From NCBI GenBank assembly GCA_021397835.1, contig JAJFZO010000889.1, forward strand, positions 4,774,001 to 4,838,000: a stretch of DNA of 64,000 nt, read 5' to 3'. Shown in pieces: positions 15,001-27,638 of this stretch (position 1 is its first letter; each line of letters begins with the position of its first letter). Below the pieces are notes generated by a model. It was given only the letters and a program-made list of their open reading frames with translations. It did not search any database and had not been told where the DNA came from. Both the position numbers and the translations under genes were made by a program. The stretch is from Moringa oleifera (taxonomy: Eukaryota; Streptophyta; Magnoliopsida; Brassicales; Moringaceae).

Positions 15001-17102
15001 ATTAGTACCATTATTTTAGAATTAATGTTTGCTAAGGTTATTATAAAAGTAAACCAATGTCAGATATAAGTAGACAATTGGTGAAAAAAGGAGTATAATC
15101 ACCTGAAAGAAAATGTACAACTCATCCATTAATGATACAACACTGAATCCCAAAGCCAATCCATTCAAAGCTATTGAGATAGCAGTAACAGCTGTGCTAA
15201 ATGAATGAACATACTCCCTGCAACATTTGTAATTCTTTCAGTATTAAAACAATACAAATAGTCTTGTGCTTAGAGATGCAAAACACTTAAACTTTCAGCA
15301 TATACTGTTCACAAACAAGGCGAAGAAAATGAATCATGTGGTATGCATGGGTTGATCATGACCTAGAAATGGTAAGCATCAAAGGAAACTTTAGTATAGG
15401 TTCACACGTACTTCATCTTAAAACAAAAGAAATTTAGATTTGGGCTTCCCTAATTAAAAGGGCAATGATGTTATAAAGAGAGTATTGTTTCTTAAGAGAG
15501 AAGAAAATCTTAAATGAAAAAAAAAAAAAAAGACTTTACCTTACAAAGCCAGATTAAAAGGTTGCGTTGCCTATTTACCTTTTCTTCTCTGGGAGAGAAG
15601 AAACGGTATGGGAGAAGCTTCAATAGATTAATGCAATCAGGTTTAAATCCCTCTCTTTCAGCACTTTACAGTTCAATAATAAATTGAAATTATATATCAC
15701 TGAAAAAGCAGCCCATATTTTGCTGTGAAATGTGAACAACTGACAGTTACCAATTTTATCAAAAGGACATGTCCCTATATGCAGCAAAACTGGAAGTCAC
15801 ACATACTATAGTTCACAAAAATAGTAATATTTCTTAATGCCATTAATTCTTGATGGGAACTGAAAAACAAATTTCATTCCACCATATACTATTACTCAAG
15901 TGAGAAAACCTCACTCTTAACTACAGAAGAATTTGTCAAATTTCCTTCCCACTCAGCTCCGGATTTGGTCATATCTTTCACTGACTCAATAATAACTAAA
16001 TTCCTAATAACTTTTATCAAAGTAAAAAAAATTCCTCCATATGCCTTCTCAGCAGTTTTTCTGTAATTCTCTTCATAATTGCCCTAACTTGAATCACACT
16101 TTCCCCCTTCATATGTCTCAATGGGAACAGAAAATCACCAACTAGATTTGGACAGCTTTCCAACTTTCTGACTCCAACTTCAGAAATACATTTCTAGTAC
16201 ACTTCTTTTAGTTAATATTCCATTAATGAATCCAAACATTCATCACATATTTAGTTGAGGAATAGCATGTCCTAGTTTGGCAATATAGAACTGACCACTT
16301 CCAAAACAAAAGAGAACAGGCAATGAGAGAAGATCAAGGCCTAGCCTGGAGTAAACCTTGTCATATTCCTACAGCTTGAACACATTTAAGGTAATATCAC
16401 AATAGAAACATGGCTTAGAACTGCTAGCTCAGTAAGTGAAAAGGTTTTAATAGTCGGAGCATTTCTGTTATATTTTGGGGCTGAATAAACGGAAGCGAGC
16501 AATAAAATTAGTCAACCTCCTTCACTGACACTTTACCTTTTATTTCATCTATTACAATTTTCAGTTCCAACTGCATCTAGTTTGTTCACCGTCTTTCTTT
16601 AAGCAAGTAAAACTCAGTAAAATGCATAAGTATGTCATCATTTCTTCATTGGATATGAAGTAGACAAAACTTCGAAGTGTGCATCAACAGAACAGAATAA
16701 CATATCAGAACTCATTCACATTGTTTTAATCTGCACTAGCATCTCACTGCGCACAGCAAAAAAGGTATATATCCATGACAAGGTTAAACCAAAGTTGCAT
16801 GCTTTGCACGAACATGTCCATCAAACAAGATTCTACCAGTAAAATAATATCTGCGTATAACGGAAGATGACCATCAGTAAGGACTAAAACTTTCCATCCT
16901 CGGCAAACTAATTTAATTATCCTATAAGATTAATTTGTCCATTTTCCATTGGCAACCAAGTGATAGATTGCTTGAACTTTTCAAAAGAAAAAAAAAATTA
17001 CACTAGTGAATAGCAACAACTTAAAATCAAAGAGGCCCTAAAGATGCAAAGTTAGAATGTATATACATTTTGAAATCATACAAATGGACATAGTAAGAAA
17101 AT

Positions 17103-17146
<44 letters not shown>

Positions 17147-20100
17147 ACTGTAAAAGTGAGTTTTTCTGTAAATAAGATTACAAGTCAACTAACCACAAGC
17201 ATATATGTTAGACTTACATAAGTTTCAATGAGCAATAGTTACGAAAATTATGCAGGGAAAAGGTACCAACTAGGACTAGGAACAATAGTTATTTTCATTT
17301 CTGAGTGTCCATTAAAACAGGCCTCTAATCTTTAATTTTAATTTTTTCTTGAGAAGCAGGCGAAAAAGAACCATAAAAACAGGGTAACAACAAGTTGCCT
17401 AATGTACAAATGCAAAGCATCAAAAAACCAACTGCCCCACCTGAACGATGATAAGTACAGAGTTATGGGCTTCAACATGAAAAGTTGACTCTGTTGATTT
17501 TTCATCGAGTCCCCAACATAGACATTGAAACCATCGAGCCTCAAGTACAAACACAGTGATATCCACCCTTGAGATGCATACTTCTCATTATTTGATTTTG
17601 GAATATCAATTATCTGAAGGTCTTGAAACCCAAAGCATTCTGCTTCTGCATCACAATAAGCCAGGCACCCCTTTGATGAAGCCAACTCATATTTCGAAGT
17701 TGGCCAGGCAACAAGCTCAATATTGTGGACATCAATTCTCAGGTGAAAATCATCTGATTTAATTACACTATTTTGGTTCTCATTCTCAATGCTCAACGCA
17801 CCCCTTCGTAGTGAAACTTGAATGTGAGGACCAGCTATGAATATGCCAAGTTGGATGTGTTTCTCTGGAAGCATCCTACACAAAGCCATCTTCATTTTAC
17901 TAGCATAGAAATCATATATTTCATCACAAGTGATTCCTTGTTGATCCTCAACGGCCCATGGAGAATGAGAAAAAACCCTCGCCCTCCCATTGTCTGTCAT
18001 CCAGCATTGAACATATTGTATCTGCCTAAGAAGCAGAAACATTGACAGAATGGATGAGTAGTCCAAGTCTAAGTTCATCTTTCCCAGCATCAAACTGCAT
18101 TTCAAGAACCCAGAATCTGGATTCTTGAGATCTCTGTATGTCAAAAAACTTTTGACCTCACACAGAAGACATGGGTTTTCAGAATACTCAATCTCACTCT
18201 CTTCAAATTTCAGGCAAGCTCTTTTCCAACTCAACCACATTTCTCCCAGAATATCTTCCAGACGTCTAGCATCTTTGGGATAACCACCAGAATCATTCTT
18301 ATCAGTTTCTGACTGCCCAAACCTTTGCACAGGCTCACACAATAGAATGACTTTCAAATCATTACTTCTTCCCCTCTTATGTCCATGCACCGAACAAGAA
18401 AAATCCTTTGAACTGGTCGTCATGGAAGGAGGACCACTAAAACTTGAGGAGTTAACCTTCAACTGTCCACAGGAAATGGAGAAAGATTGCTCAACAACAT
18501 CCGATATGTACAATAACAAAAGTTCATCAGCTGAAAAACAGAAACAAAGGAAATCTGGATATGAGGTTGCAATATGTGATTCTACTTCTTTAACAGCAGA
18601 CTGAATTGAATTTGCGGGATAAACAGTGATGAAAAGTTTTCCAAGATTTAAAATGAAGCGATATTGCATACAAGCGTTTTCAGAAACCACTTCTACATTC
18701 ATGTCAACTTCTGGTTCTTGAATCAAAGTCTTCCTTAAGGAGAAGAAATGTACAATAGACTGGAATACTCTGTACATAACTTTTGAAATACACCCTAGCA
18801 GCGAAATGATCTTGCAGAAAATTTGGAAGTAGATACAGATAAAAGAGTTTCTATAACTGTTTTCAGCACGTTGAACTTCCAATGTGGCTCTATATCTTGC
18901 GATTCGCCGTGCTTGTGCAATAGCTTCAGCAGGCAGCTCTTTCTCAAGTTTAGAAATCACTTTCCAGTTACATCTGACAGAAGTCAAAAGCATTTTGTCT
19001 CGAGACATCTTAACAGCAGATGTTTTTAGTAACCTGTCAGAATAGTACCCAACAAGTGAAAGCAAATGCTGATAAGCATTCACATATCGCAGCCAGAGAA
19101 TAACAACACCAACTAAGTTTTGCAATGACAATCTGGGCGCTGAAAGCACATAGCCAAGTCGGCCTGCAGCTACTCTCCACAGTTGTCGGCCACTTCTGGC
19201 TTGCTTGGATTCTCTTGATAATGGCTTTCGAAGGGCTATTAAAACAGGGACATCGGCTGGAGAAAATAAGAAACTTAATTCTGGAATGCGAAGATTGAGG
19301 TCTACAAGCCGGAGATCATTTAATTTGATGCAAGTAAAAAGATCATGAGAAATACAAGCAAGGTTCATGTGATCATTCTTCTCATATCCCATCTCAAAAC
19401 CACTACCATTGATGACAAAAGAGTTCTCTCTAAGCGGTAAGAAAAGTGCACCAACAAGCCCCACTAGGAGAGATTTATCTTCAGAATCTTCAGATTCTGC
19501 ATTCAGCACCTTTATTTCCAACAAAATCACAATTGAATCATTCAAAATGGGCAACTTAAGCTGCAGATTAACGCTAACAATCCGCAGACGACAATGTTTT
19601 AGAATAAGATTCAAAAAAGAGGTTTTAAGCTGATTCTTTGAAGAAGTAGTCTTCAAGATCCCTTCTAAGACTTCATGTAAAGCACAACCCTGCAATACAA
19701 AAGAAAGCACCGGTGATCCCAGTTGAAAGGTGGTTTAAAAAAAATTAAATTTGAACAAGAAAATCCAAGACACAGCTGTCTTCACTTTCATTTAAGTAAT
19801 CACCACTTTATATGATTCTTGCCATTTGTTTTTAATCAGAAAATAAACTAAGACCATCAGCATAATGTGAAATTGATGGCAAGCCAATGTCACATTCAAA
19901 ACAATTCTGAAGTTTATATTTCTCGATTTGCTCTGCACTGCAGAGTTTGATCAGTTGGATATAGTAACTCAACAACATGATCACTCCCTAAGAAACTTCA
20001 ACAAAAGCAAAGTAGCATGGATACCTCAGGATCGAGCTCCGAAAGAGTCCTCCCGAAATCCCCTGAAGTCCTGTGCCTTGAATTCTTCACAGTTCTCAAA

Positions 20101-20526
20101 CTCCCTTCCTCCCCAATTTCCCTAAAAAAATACAGAACACACCATAAGTCCAACCACACTCACCACACAACTATACAAGCACACACGCAAAACATTTACA
20201 TAACTTATACACATACATGAATAAAACACGCGTGGAATGAATTACCTAGGCGATAGAGTGACGTGGAGACCGCGAACTTCAATGGAGAGGGCAGGAGCTG
20301 ACCAGACGGAGAGGCGAACACTCAAGTACTCGACAGTGACTTCTGTTAAGAAGAAGCTAGCAGAGTCATCAATCAGTTGATTGAGAGCCGAAGTGTCGAA
20401 ATGAAGGTTCTCAGCGATCGCAGTAAAACTGCCAAACCCTAATTTCAGTTCCAGGTAGGGTTGCTCTTGCAGCCATGGCTGCAAGAGAGACAAAAGTTTC
20501 CGCTGGACAAAGTTGCGAAAGAACAT
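42..20526 (-). CDS. VPS13: VPS13-type bridge-like lipid-transfer protein (partial, 3' end beyond window)
   Basis: Exons read on the minus strand: 20526-20246, 20121-20025, 19689-17408, 15217-15103, 13779-12910, 12708-12423, 12321-11849, 11645-11519, 11439-11315, 10311-9644, 9522-9408, 9327-9211, 9123-9029, 1110-959, 406-351, 255-42. All junctions are GT-AG and in frame, giving about 2024 residues; a donor at 41-40 shows the gene continues leftward. Residues 1-94 resemble a chorein_N domain (start MFFRNFVQRKLLSLLQPWL), and the long middle matches the beta-rich rod. From about residue 1850 the VAB/SHR-BD adaptor-binding region begins, with VENKSGLQL, SYPGPFLVVDI and VHNETEFSMELR. VPS13 proteins move bulk lipid between membranes at contact sites. 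The sequence looks most like the divergent plant form I recall as VPS13X (At3g50380), not SHRUBBY or the M types; that subtype is from memory. Intron 13 (1111-9028) is very long and carries LINE debris. The C-terminal APT1 and PH parts would lie outside the window. Confidence 0.93.
2120..2590 (+). mobile_element. 5'-truncated LINE 3' end, opposite orientation
   Basis: The plus strand carries a short LINE 3' fragment. A broken zf-RVT segment lies at about 2200-2270 (VFCV, then KMEEESVSHI with a frame change). It is followed by the C-terminal tail and a 3' end with GGGAGGCACTCCCTTAATGCT and an A run at about 2574-2584. Its 3' region is clearly related to the end of the larger minus-strand element at 2925-3300 (shared ATACTTGTA, GGGAG-CAC-CC and TAATGCT/TAGTGCT blocks), so the two are separate insertions of one family. 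The 5' limit is uncertain. Confidence 0.7.
2833..2869 (+). repeat. G-tract cluster, potential G-quadruplex
   Basis: Five or more runs of three to seven G are separated by 1-3 bases on the plus strand. The cluster lies between the two LINE 3' ends inside VPS13 intron 13, so the G-rich strand is the template strand of the gene. Confidence 0.75.
2925..8190 (-). mobile_element. Degraded plant LINE (L1-type) retrotransposon in VPS13 intron 13
   Basis: The minus strand shows the normal order of a plant L1 element, broken by many stops and frameshifts. A gag-like ORF1 start lies at about 8140 (MEIELRIEGYRLRSLRV). An AP-endonuclease tail lies around 5580-6200, with a GPTFTR-GEFT segment followed by FRIDRFLVS. 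Reverse transcriptase pieces lie at 5530-5339 (EEVPWRQKFKALWLKDHSTKFF), 4922-4719 (SPTQNAFIKSRQILDACLIANEVID) and 4290-3952 (YLSKKGRLALIKSMLSKLLVYF). A zf-RVT segment lies at 3433-3197 (KVPHKVAFFTWEAVWGK). The 3' end is the typical short tail near 2925-2995, closing in an A-rich run on the minus strand. It sits in the same orientation as the host gene. The outer boundaries are approximate, and I did not identify target-site duplications. Confidence 0.85.
14348..14384 (+). repeat. G-tract cluster in VPS13 intron 4
   Basis: A run of about twelve G is followed by further runs of three to five G on the plus strand, in the intron between the exons ending at 15103 and starting at 13779. It could form a G-quadruplex and is probably length-variable. 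Confidence 0.7.
17103..17146. repeat. Compound microsatellite (CT)n-(TA)n
   Basis: A CT run at 17103-17115 is followed by about 14 TA units at 17119-17146, in VPS13 intron 3 (15218-17407). No coding potential. Confidence 0.9.
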
Positions 20527-20819
20527 GCCGTGAACTCGTTCTGGAGATAATTAGAAGAGGAATAGCTTGTGCTACTCTGGATCTGCCATGAGAAAACTTG
20601 CGATTCCGCTGATAAGCAAACAGAAAGTGTACTCCCTTTGCCTAACTTGATTGTTTTGCCGAACGGGAAAGCAAACCATCAGGAAATTTAGATGATCATG
20701 CAGTAATCATATCCGCTTGGCTGGTCTTTCACTTTTGTTTATATCCTAAAATCCTAAAATTTCAAGATAATTCCCTTTCTTCGAGTTCCTTCCTGGATAA
20801 ATCTTGCACTCATCTCATA

Positions 20820-22210
20820 TTGATTTTTTTGAAGTATATTTAATAAATAATAATTTGGTAAAGTAAATAAATGATATATATATATAATTAATAGATTTAT
20901 GAGTAAATATAAAAATTGTTTTAATCTAATTTATATTATTAGTTTTTTGATGAACTATTTAAATTAATGATTGTATAAATTATTATATTTAAAATTTTTT
21001 AATAGAAAAAAATATTTGAATTATTATAACAAAAATTATTGATAATTTTAAATTTTATTTTATTAAAAATTAAAAATTATAAAAATAATGTGTAAATTAT
21101 CAATATTATAAATTTCAATGACAAATTTAAAATAAATTATATAATCTAAAATAAAAGTTATATAAAAATTTAATATTTACTTTATATTATCGATTAAATT
21201 ATTATATTTAAAAACAGAATATATTACACTTTAACCTATCAATTTAACGTAAATTGAATTTTAATTCAAATAATTAAAAAAATTAATAATATTTTATTAT
21301 TAAAATATTTTTAAAATTATTTAAATTAATTTTATTTTATTTTTAAATTTGAATCATTTTAATATAATATTTAATTTTTATAAATTTATATAAAATTTAA
21401 TAATGTAAATTTTAAACATTTTATTTTTTAATATTCAAAAATTTTGAAACTTTTTATAACATAATATTTTTTACATTTTATGAAAAATTTAAAGTCAAAA
21501 TTGATTGTATGATATTTTTAATTTAAATATTTTTAATTTTTAAAATTTTTAATAAAATTTAATTTATTTCATATTGATAAATTAAGATTATATTTATCAT
21601 TTTTTAAATCTGAATATTTGATTGATAATATAAAATAAATATCAAAAATTTATGAAACTTTTACTTTATAGTTAATTCGAATTATTTTGGAATATTTTTT
21701 AAATAATATTTTTAAAAAAATCATAATCATTTGAATTAAAATCAACAAAATTAAATATCTAATTGATTTCATTAAAATATCAATATTTAAATTTAAAAAA
21801 CAACATTTAATTTTTGATTTGTTAATATTTACAATAGAATTGTTATTAAATTATGTTTTTAAGATGACAACATACGTTATATGAGTAGACTGGGATAAAT
21901 TGATAATTAAATTCAAAATGGACTGAATATGAAACTAAGATGCTTGAGATTGCCAACTCAAAACTTGATTGGATGCCATTAAAGTTATGATTACAATCTA
22001 GCTTAATCTAATCCAACTTGATAGTATCTTGCAATGTAAAAAAAATATTTTATCTGAATTTAAATAAGTGAAGATTGAGACTAACGTTTGATTGTTGTAA
22101 AGATTTAGACTAATAATTTAAATAATATAAATATTTAATTTAATTAAGACTGCTATAATTGTTATTTATTACTATTATTAAAATTTACTAATAATAAGGA
22201 GCTCAAAACT
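20820..22210. repeat. Very AT-rich low-complexity spacer
   Basis: This stretch between the divergently transcribed VPS13 and JINGUBANG-like genes is almost wholly A and T, with no usable open frame on either strand. It resembles the block at 25740-26660 in composition. I see no terminal repeats or transposon proteins, so it is called low-complexity sequence. The remainder of 20527-22715 should hold the promoters of both genes; I recognise no specific site. Confidence 0.8.
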
Positions 22211-22715
22211 AATTAAATACAACTGGGACCAACTTCAGTGGTCAACCTTTTTGTTATATCTACTAAGAATAGTCCACGGTTTTTGTCCTTTTCTGCAGTT
22301 CTTCCTCCGAACACCGTGCTTTCCGCTGAATCGGACACTCGGCCGAAAAATTAGCCCAAAATGGGATGCACTGTCGTCGTTGAACAAAAGGTCGAAGGTG
22401 ATATTGCAATTTAATCATCTACGTGGCGGAATGTAATTGGTTATAACGGTTAACAAACAGTAATAGCAGTTATGAACGAGGGCAGCCGAGTATTTCTCTT
22501 CGCTTAAGATATGATGGGAAAATATTGTAAATAGTGTGATATACAGGGACCGACTTCTTCTACCTTTGGCTCTCTGGTTTCTCTCTTTGGGCGTCCGTTC
22601 AGATTCCTCAAAGCTTTCGGTTTCCTTCTTATCTGGGTTTTTTCTTGACACCTCCGGTAGATTAATACAGAGATTTATGGTACGTCAAGCCTTATCAACG
22701 AGTTTTCTTATATAA

Positions 22716-24089
22716 ATGAAGGGTTCAGTAAGAGGAGGCAAGCGAGTAGGCCTCATATTCTCAGAGGAGAACAGCGTCCGGCCGGGCCAAAAGTTCAACA
22801 GGCTAAAGAATTCAGACCCTATAGAGGACGACGGCGAGAAGACAGCTCCCAGTTACGACGAAGATTCTCAAATGACGGCCGACAACTCTCCCCACAACAA
22901 CGGAAACTCTCCGTTTGCAAGGTCTCCATGGTCTTCTCACGCAGCTTCCACGAGTGCTCTTACAGCAGAAGACAACCACGCGCCTAATGTGCTAATCGGG
23001 TCGCTCGTTCGAGAAGAAGGGCATATATATTCCTTGGCGGCCTCAGGTGATCTCTTGTATACTGGCTCGGATAGCAAGAACATCCGGGTATGGAAGAACC
23101 AGAAGGAATTTTGTGGGTTTAAATCGAACAGTGGATTGGTGAAAGCGATTGTGATTTCTCGGGATAAGATCTTTACGGGTCATCAAGATGGGAAGATACG
23201 CGTGTGGAAGGTTTCTTCCAAGAATCCAAGCATTCACAAACGGATAGGGACGCTGCCAACTCTGAGAGATTACATCAAGAGTTCCATGAAACCCAGCAAT
23301 TACGTTGAAGTAAGGCGCCACCGCAACGCGCTGTGGATAAAGCATTTCGACGCCATATCGTCTCTTAGCTTGAGTGAAGACCATTCGCTTCTTTACTCCG
23401 CTTCTTGGGACAAAACGTTTAAGGTCTGGAGAGTGGCGGATTCAAAGTGTCTAGAGTCCATTCATAACGCTCATGACGATGCTGTTAACGCGATAGTTGC
23501 TGGGTTTGACGGGTTGATCTTTACAGGATCAGCTGATGGAACAGTGAAAGTTTGGAGAAGAGAACACCAAGGAAGTGGAACCAAACACTTCTTTTCGCAG
23601 ATATTGTTGAAGCAAGAATGTGCGGTTACAGCATTAGCTGTCAACCCCGATGCAACCGTCGTCTACTGTGGTTCGTCAGACGGGATGGTTAACTTCTGGG
23701 AACGCGAAAAGCACCTCTCTGATGGTGGTGTCTTGAGGGGCCACACCCTGGCGGTTCTTTCCTTGGCCACAGCAGCGCGCCTTGTGTTCAGTGGATCAGC
23801 GGATATGTCGATATGCGTATGGAAACGAACAGGGAATGGCGAGCACTTGTGCCTCTCCGTCTTATCAGGCCATTCCGGGCCTGTCAAGTGCTTAGCCGTG
23901 GAGAAAGACCAGGAATCTGTGTCCGGCGAAAGGCAGTGGATCCTGTACAGCGGCAGCCTAGATAAGTCAGTGAAGATGTGGAGTGTCTCGGAGCAACCAC
24001 CACCAGTTCAGAACCACCCTGGACCTACGGCATTGCTGACGGCTCCTAGCTTCTCTTGTCAAGACAGAATTAGCGAGAAAAAATACTAG
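22716..24089 (+). CDS. JINGUBANG-like WD40-repeat protein
   Basis: One uninterrupted exon of 457 codons starts at the first ATG after the leader. An unstructured, Ser/Asn-rich N-terminus (about residues 1-90) is followed by a seven-bladed WD40 propeller to about residue 430. Blade motifs visible include [84 protein letters not shown] and [14 protein letters not shown]. The insertion after blade 2 ([15 protein letters not shown], then a basic [11 protein letters not shown] segment) is typical of the plant JINGUBANG group. Arabidopsis JGB restrains pollen germination and tube growth, probably as a scaffold; whether this copy is the direct orthologue or a paralogue cannot be told. It is notably less AT-rich than its flanks, as expected of a real gene. 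Confidence 0.9.
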   Translation: MKGSVRGGKRVGLIFSEENSVRPGQKFNRLKNSDPIEDDGEKTAPSYDEDSQMTADNSPHNNGNSPFARSPWSSHAASTSALTAEDNHAPNVLIGSLVREEGHIYSLAASGDLLYTGSDSKNIRVWKNQKEFCGFKSNSGLVKAIVISRDKIFTGHQDGKIRVWKVSSKNPSIHKRIGTLPTLRDYIKSSMKPSNYVEVRRHRNALWIKHFDAISSLSLSEDHSLLYSASWDKTFKVWRVADSKCLESIHNAHDDAVNAIVAGFDGLIFTGSADGTVKVWRREHQGSGTKHFFSQILLKQECAVTALAVNPDATVVYCGSSDGMVNFWEREKHLSDGGVLRGHTLAVLSLATAARLVFSGSADMSICVWKRTGNGEHLCLSVLSGHSGPVKCLAVEKDQESVSGERQWILYSGSLDKSVKMWSVSEQPPPVQNHPGPTALLTAPSFSCQDRISEKKY

Positions 24090-25739
24090 CCATAGTTCAC
24101 ATGTCCACCAGATTAATCTGAGTTAATTCAATACATCACTCGACATGAAACGCATTCATAATTCGAGGTAAATGCCCCTGTGATCATTGCATACTGGTTA
24201 GGGACTCTGTTGTACATTAGTTACAGCTAAAGATTTGTCTGCACAATACTTATTGAATGTGATTTCTGATGAAGAAATTTTACTGTTCATGCAAGATTTA
24301 CACCAACGCCATTGATTACCCAGATGATATTGAATTGTCTCCTCTGTCTCAGTCCATCTTGATTGCCATTGACATTTAAGCCGGCAGACTTCTCTGTTGA
24401 AGGCACCCAAAGTCATCTGAATCTTGAGATGGGAGAATCTTTTCATGTCTCTTAATGTAAGCTTTCTAATGGGTGCAAGAAACTTGACTTTGCATGCATG
24501 TTTATTGCAGTTAGTCATCCTTTGTTTTTCAATAATCTTGTGAGCTCAATCAATGCTACAAAAGTCAAAAGGAAGACAAATCCATGAAAATAAGGTCTGG
24601 CTTGCAGATTATTAAGGACAATATACTTAGTATACAATCCCAAAATAATACGAAAGAAGATTCCCATGCAGAATTGAATGAAACAGTTGACTTCACGTCT
24701 CTTTCTATATTATATATGTGTATATATATATATATATATCCCAAGAGGGGAAAGATAAAAGATAATTTGAATGTAATCATGAAGTGGGTAGCAAATTAAT
24801 AGTGTATAATGCAGGGAACAACGAATCTAAACTTCTGCTTTTCCACTTAGCCTGACTAAAATATGGCCAACTTTTCTTGGAAAAACAGAGGCCCTGCAAC
24901 AACAGTTATTTCATACATAAGAACTAAACAGAGTGAATCAAGAGGACGAACTGTTCATGTTCTTGTAGATTTTAATTTTGGGTATCTGTTAATCCATGTT
25001 TTATGACCTGGGTCGATCTTATAATGACGGAACTTGTAGTTTAAATGATGATATAAAGCTTCTTTTTGACCGGATCGTACCCTGGGCATATTAGGCCACT
25101 TGATGGCATCAACAGAGTTCGGAATTTTTGCTTTTCTTGTGATATACCAACCATGACTGAACGAGCATCCAACTGAAACTCGGCTGATGACAAATCTGCT
25201 AAAGCAGACTTATTCTCTGAAATTTCCGGGGAACTAACCAGCTGAAAGATTGGGTTTCCAGAGAAAAGGTAATCTGGACTTTGACACTGACAACGTGCTT
25301 TACAGATAAACAATTGTGATTGTCAAGAGGAAAGCAGAAAGAAGAGGAGATGAAAAATTAAGAAAAGAAAAAGAGACTTCTGCTTCTCTTCATAGAAAAT
25401 ACGGAGGAGAAACGAATTTCTTCATGCTTTTCTTTCCGCGTTTCTTTAATTTGAATGGTTGAAGACAAAAATAAAAGAAAAGGAAGAAACATAAATGATA
25501 TCAATTTACTTTAACCCTTTCTCTATCTTTTTTTCTTTTATTCTCTATACCAAGCACACGTACAAGAAAGTAAAAACGTTCTTCCTTCAGACCTCGATGA
25601 ACCAGAGCTTCTTCGCTTAGAAAAGCTTTTGGGCTGCCAGAGGTGTGGGCTTCATGGCTGCTGTTCCTTTCTTATACCGTACAGAAACTTGGGCTCCTTA
25701 ATCAGCTTAAAGATTAAATCCATTTCATTCTCTCATATT
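24090..25739. other. Intergenic, no gene recognised
   Basis: This is the downstream region of the JINGUBANG-like gene. Open frames such as minus 24518-24198 and minus 25313-25041 lack recognisable domains or splice partners. A short TA microsatellite lies at 24721-24739. Confidence 0.5.
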
Positions 25740-26660
25740 TCAGAAAATTAAATTTAATATAAATTTTTTTATTTAATTTGAACTATTTATCATATTAATA
25801 TAAAAAATAAATTTTAAGTAAATAAAAAATTTAAATTATATTTGTTTTTCAACTTAATTTTGAAATATTAAATTCAAAACTTAAGATATTTAAACTAAAA
25901 AATTTATTCAACGAATTTTGATTTTATTTTATTAAAAATTTTAAATTATCATCATAATTTTTAAAAAAATGATTAATAATTTAATTTTTTAAATTTAAAA
26001 ATAAATTCAAAATAAGATATAAAATTTGTTAAAATTATCTTTGAAGCAATCAATAAATAAAAATATTATTAAATTTTTATAACTGTTTAAATTAAAATTT
26101 AAATAAATTAAATCAAAAATAAAATAAAAAATTTAAAATAAATATCATTTTAAACTATTTTTTTTCAATTGAACATTCACTTTTAAAATGTATTTAAAAA
26201 TATTTTATAATAAATTTTGATTTTTAATTTTTTATATATGTAAAAAATATTTAAGCTATCATTATAAAAAGTTTAAAAAAATTTAATTTAAAAATATTTT
26301 TTAAAATAATATACTATCAAAAATTTAAAAATTTTATAAAATAATTAGATGGTTAATTTTTTTTTTGAGTTTAAAGAATAAAATCGAAATAAAATGTAAA
26401 ATCTATTTGAGTAATTTTTAATTAATTTAAAAATAAAAATTAATTTTTTACAATCATTTTGAGTTAAAATCTAATTTAAATAAAATTAATAAATTATAAT
26501 TTATTTAAATATGTTTTAAAAGTCAAAATTTAATCGAAAAAAAAGTAAAATTAAGAGTTTTAAATACAATTTATATAATAATTTAATATTTTAAATTAAA
26601 ATTTAAAAATATTTATAATATAAAATTTTAATTATTTATATTACATTTTATTTAGTTATT
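25740..26660. repeat. Second very AT-rich low-complexity block
   Basis: Nearly pure A/T sequence with no coding potential, similar in texture to 20820-22210. No transposon features are visible. Confidence 0.8.
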
Positions 26661-27638
26661 TTAATCATTACCTATCAATACTTATCAATGACATAACTTG
26701 AGACCAGGGAGGCTTGAAGTAACTGACAACTGAAGTTAATCTTTGAAGGAAGTTAGCTTGTAATAAATGAGTTGAAGATTCTTGATTCCTAACCCATTCA
26801 TGCAAACAAACCCTACAAAGATCACGAATTTCGCGTGGAGTCATCTTCTACCAGGAGAATCTCCAATTCACATAAACACAGACAGGCAATAGAGTTCTGA
26901 AGTCTGAACTCGGAAATGCATAAGACCTTACCTTGAACTTGAAGCATGCAGGGGAAAGATAACCATGGTGGTCCTTTGTGGCGCTGATAGGACTCGTAGC
27001 CACAGTACCCACAGAGCAGGCACACACAGCGCAGCTCCGATTCCAACACACCACTCACTACAGGATGTCAAAAGGGACAAAAGTTCCTCTCCCCAACTCA
27101 GACCCCACATGCTCCTTTCTTCCAACAAACTCCCAAAAGTTGAGATTAAAAATAATTTTGATCATAGATTCCAGTCCATAACCAGTTGCCTGTTCTGCTT
27201 TTCCGTCATTTTCTTCACCTTCCCCATACTTTTTCTTTCGCTAGTCTCTCATTTATCTTCCTTATTGCTTTGCTTTTTCCTTCTTCCTAAATCCTAATAC
27301 TCCTCTTATCCGTAAATTTAAGACCCAATTTCGCTCTTATTCTGTACAATATATATTTTTTTCTTTCCAGTTTCACACACCTTTCAAGCAAGCTCTTATT
27401 CCTTCAATCTTTTTTAGCACTTCACTCCTGTCTCTATTATATTCCTTCAGTTTTTTTTTTTTTATTCCCTTCTGCTTCGTGATTATCTCTCAGAGGTTGG
27501 ATTTAGTTTTCCCCTTGTTTAGTAGTTACACTTGATTTATTTTCAATTTTGAGCTTATGGGAACTTTCCCCTTACATGAATCGAGTTGCTTTGTCCCGTT
27601 TTGAAGGTAGCTAGGGTTCACTGTTGCAACCACAAGAA
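26661..27638 (+). promoter_or_regulatory. Probable promoter and 5' leader of XLG1-type gene
   Basis: The sequence changes from AT-rich spacer to a markedly pyrimidine-rich plus strand (about 27170-27480), a common texture of plant 5' leaders. Several short upstream ORFs are possible (for example from about 26965). I cannot place the transcription start or a TATA element with confidence. Confidence 0.35.

Noticed and set aside
24198..24518. Minus-strand 106-codon open frame downstream of the JINGUBANG-like gene
   Set aside because: No recognisable domain, odd Trp/Cys-rich composition and no supporting splice or conservation signal.
25041..25313. Minus-strand 90-codon open frame near the second AT-rich block
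   Set aside because: No motif recognised and no coherent exon partners on either side.
27624..27638. Upstream extension of the XLG1 frame by five codons
   Set aside because: The extension begins with TTG, not ATG; the first true ATG is at 27639.
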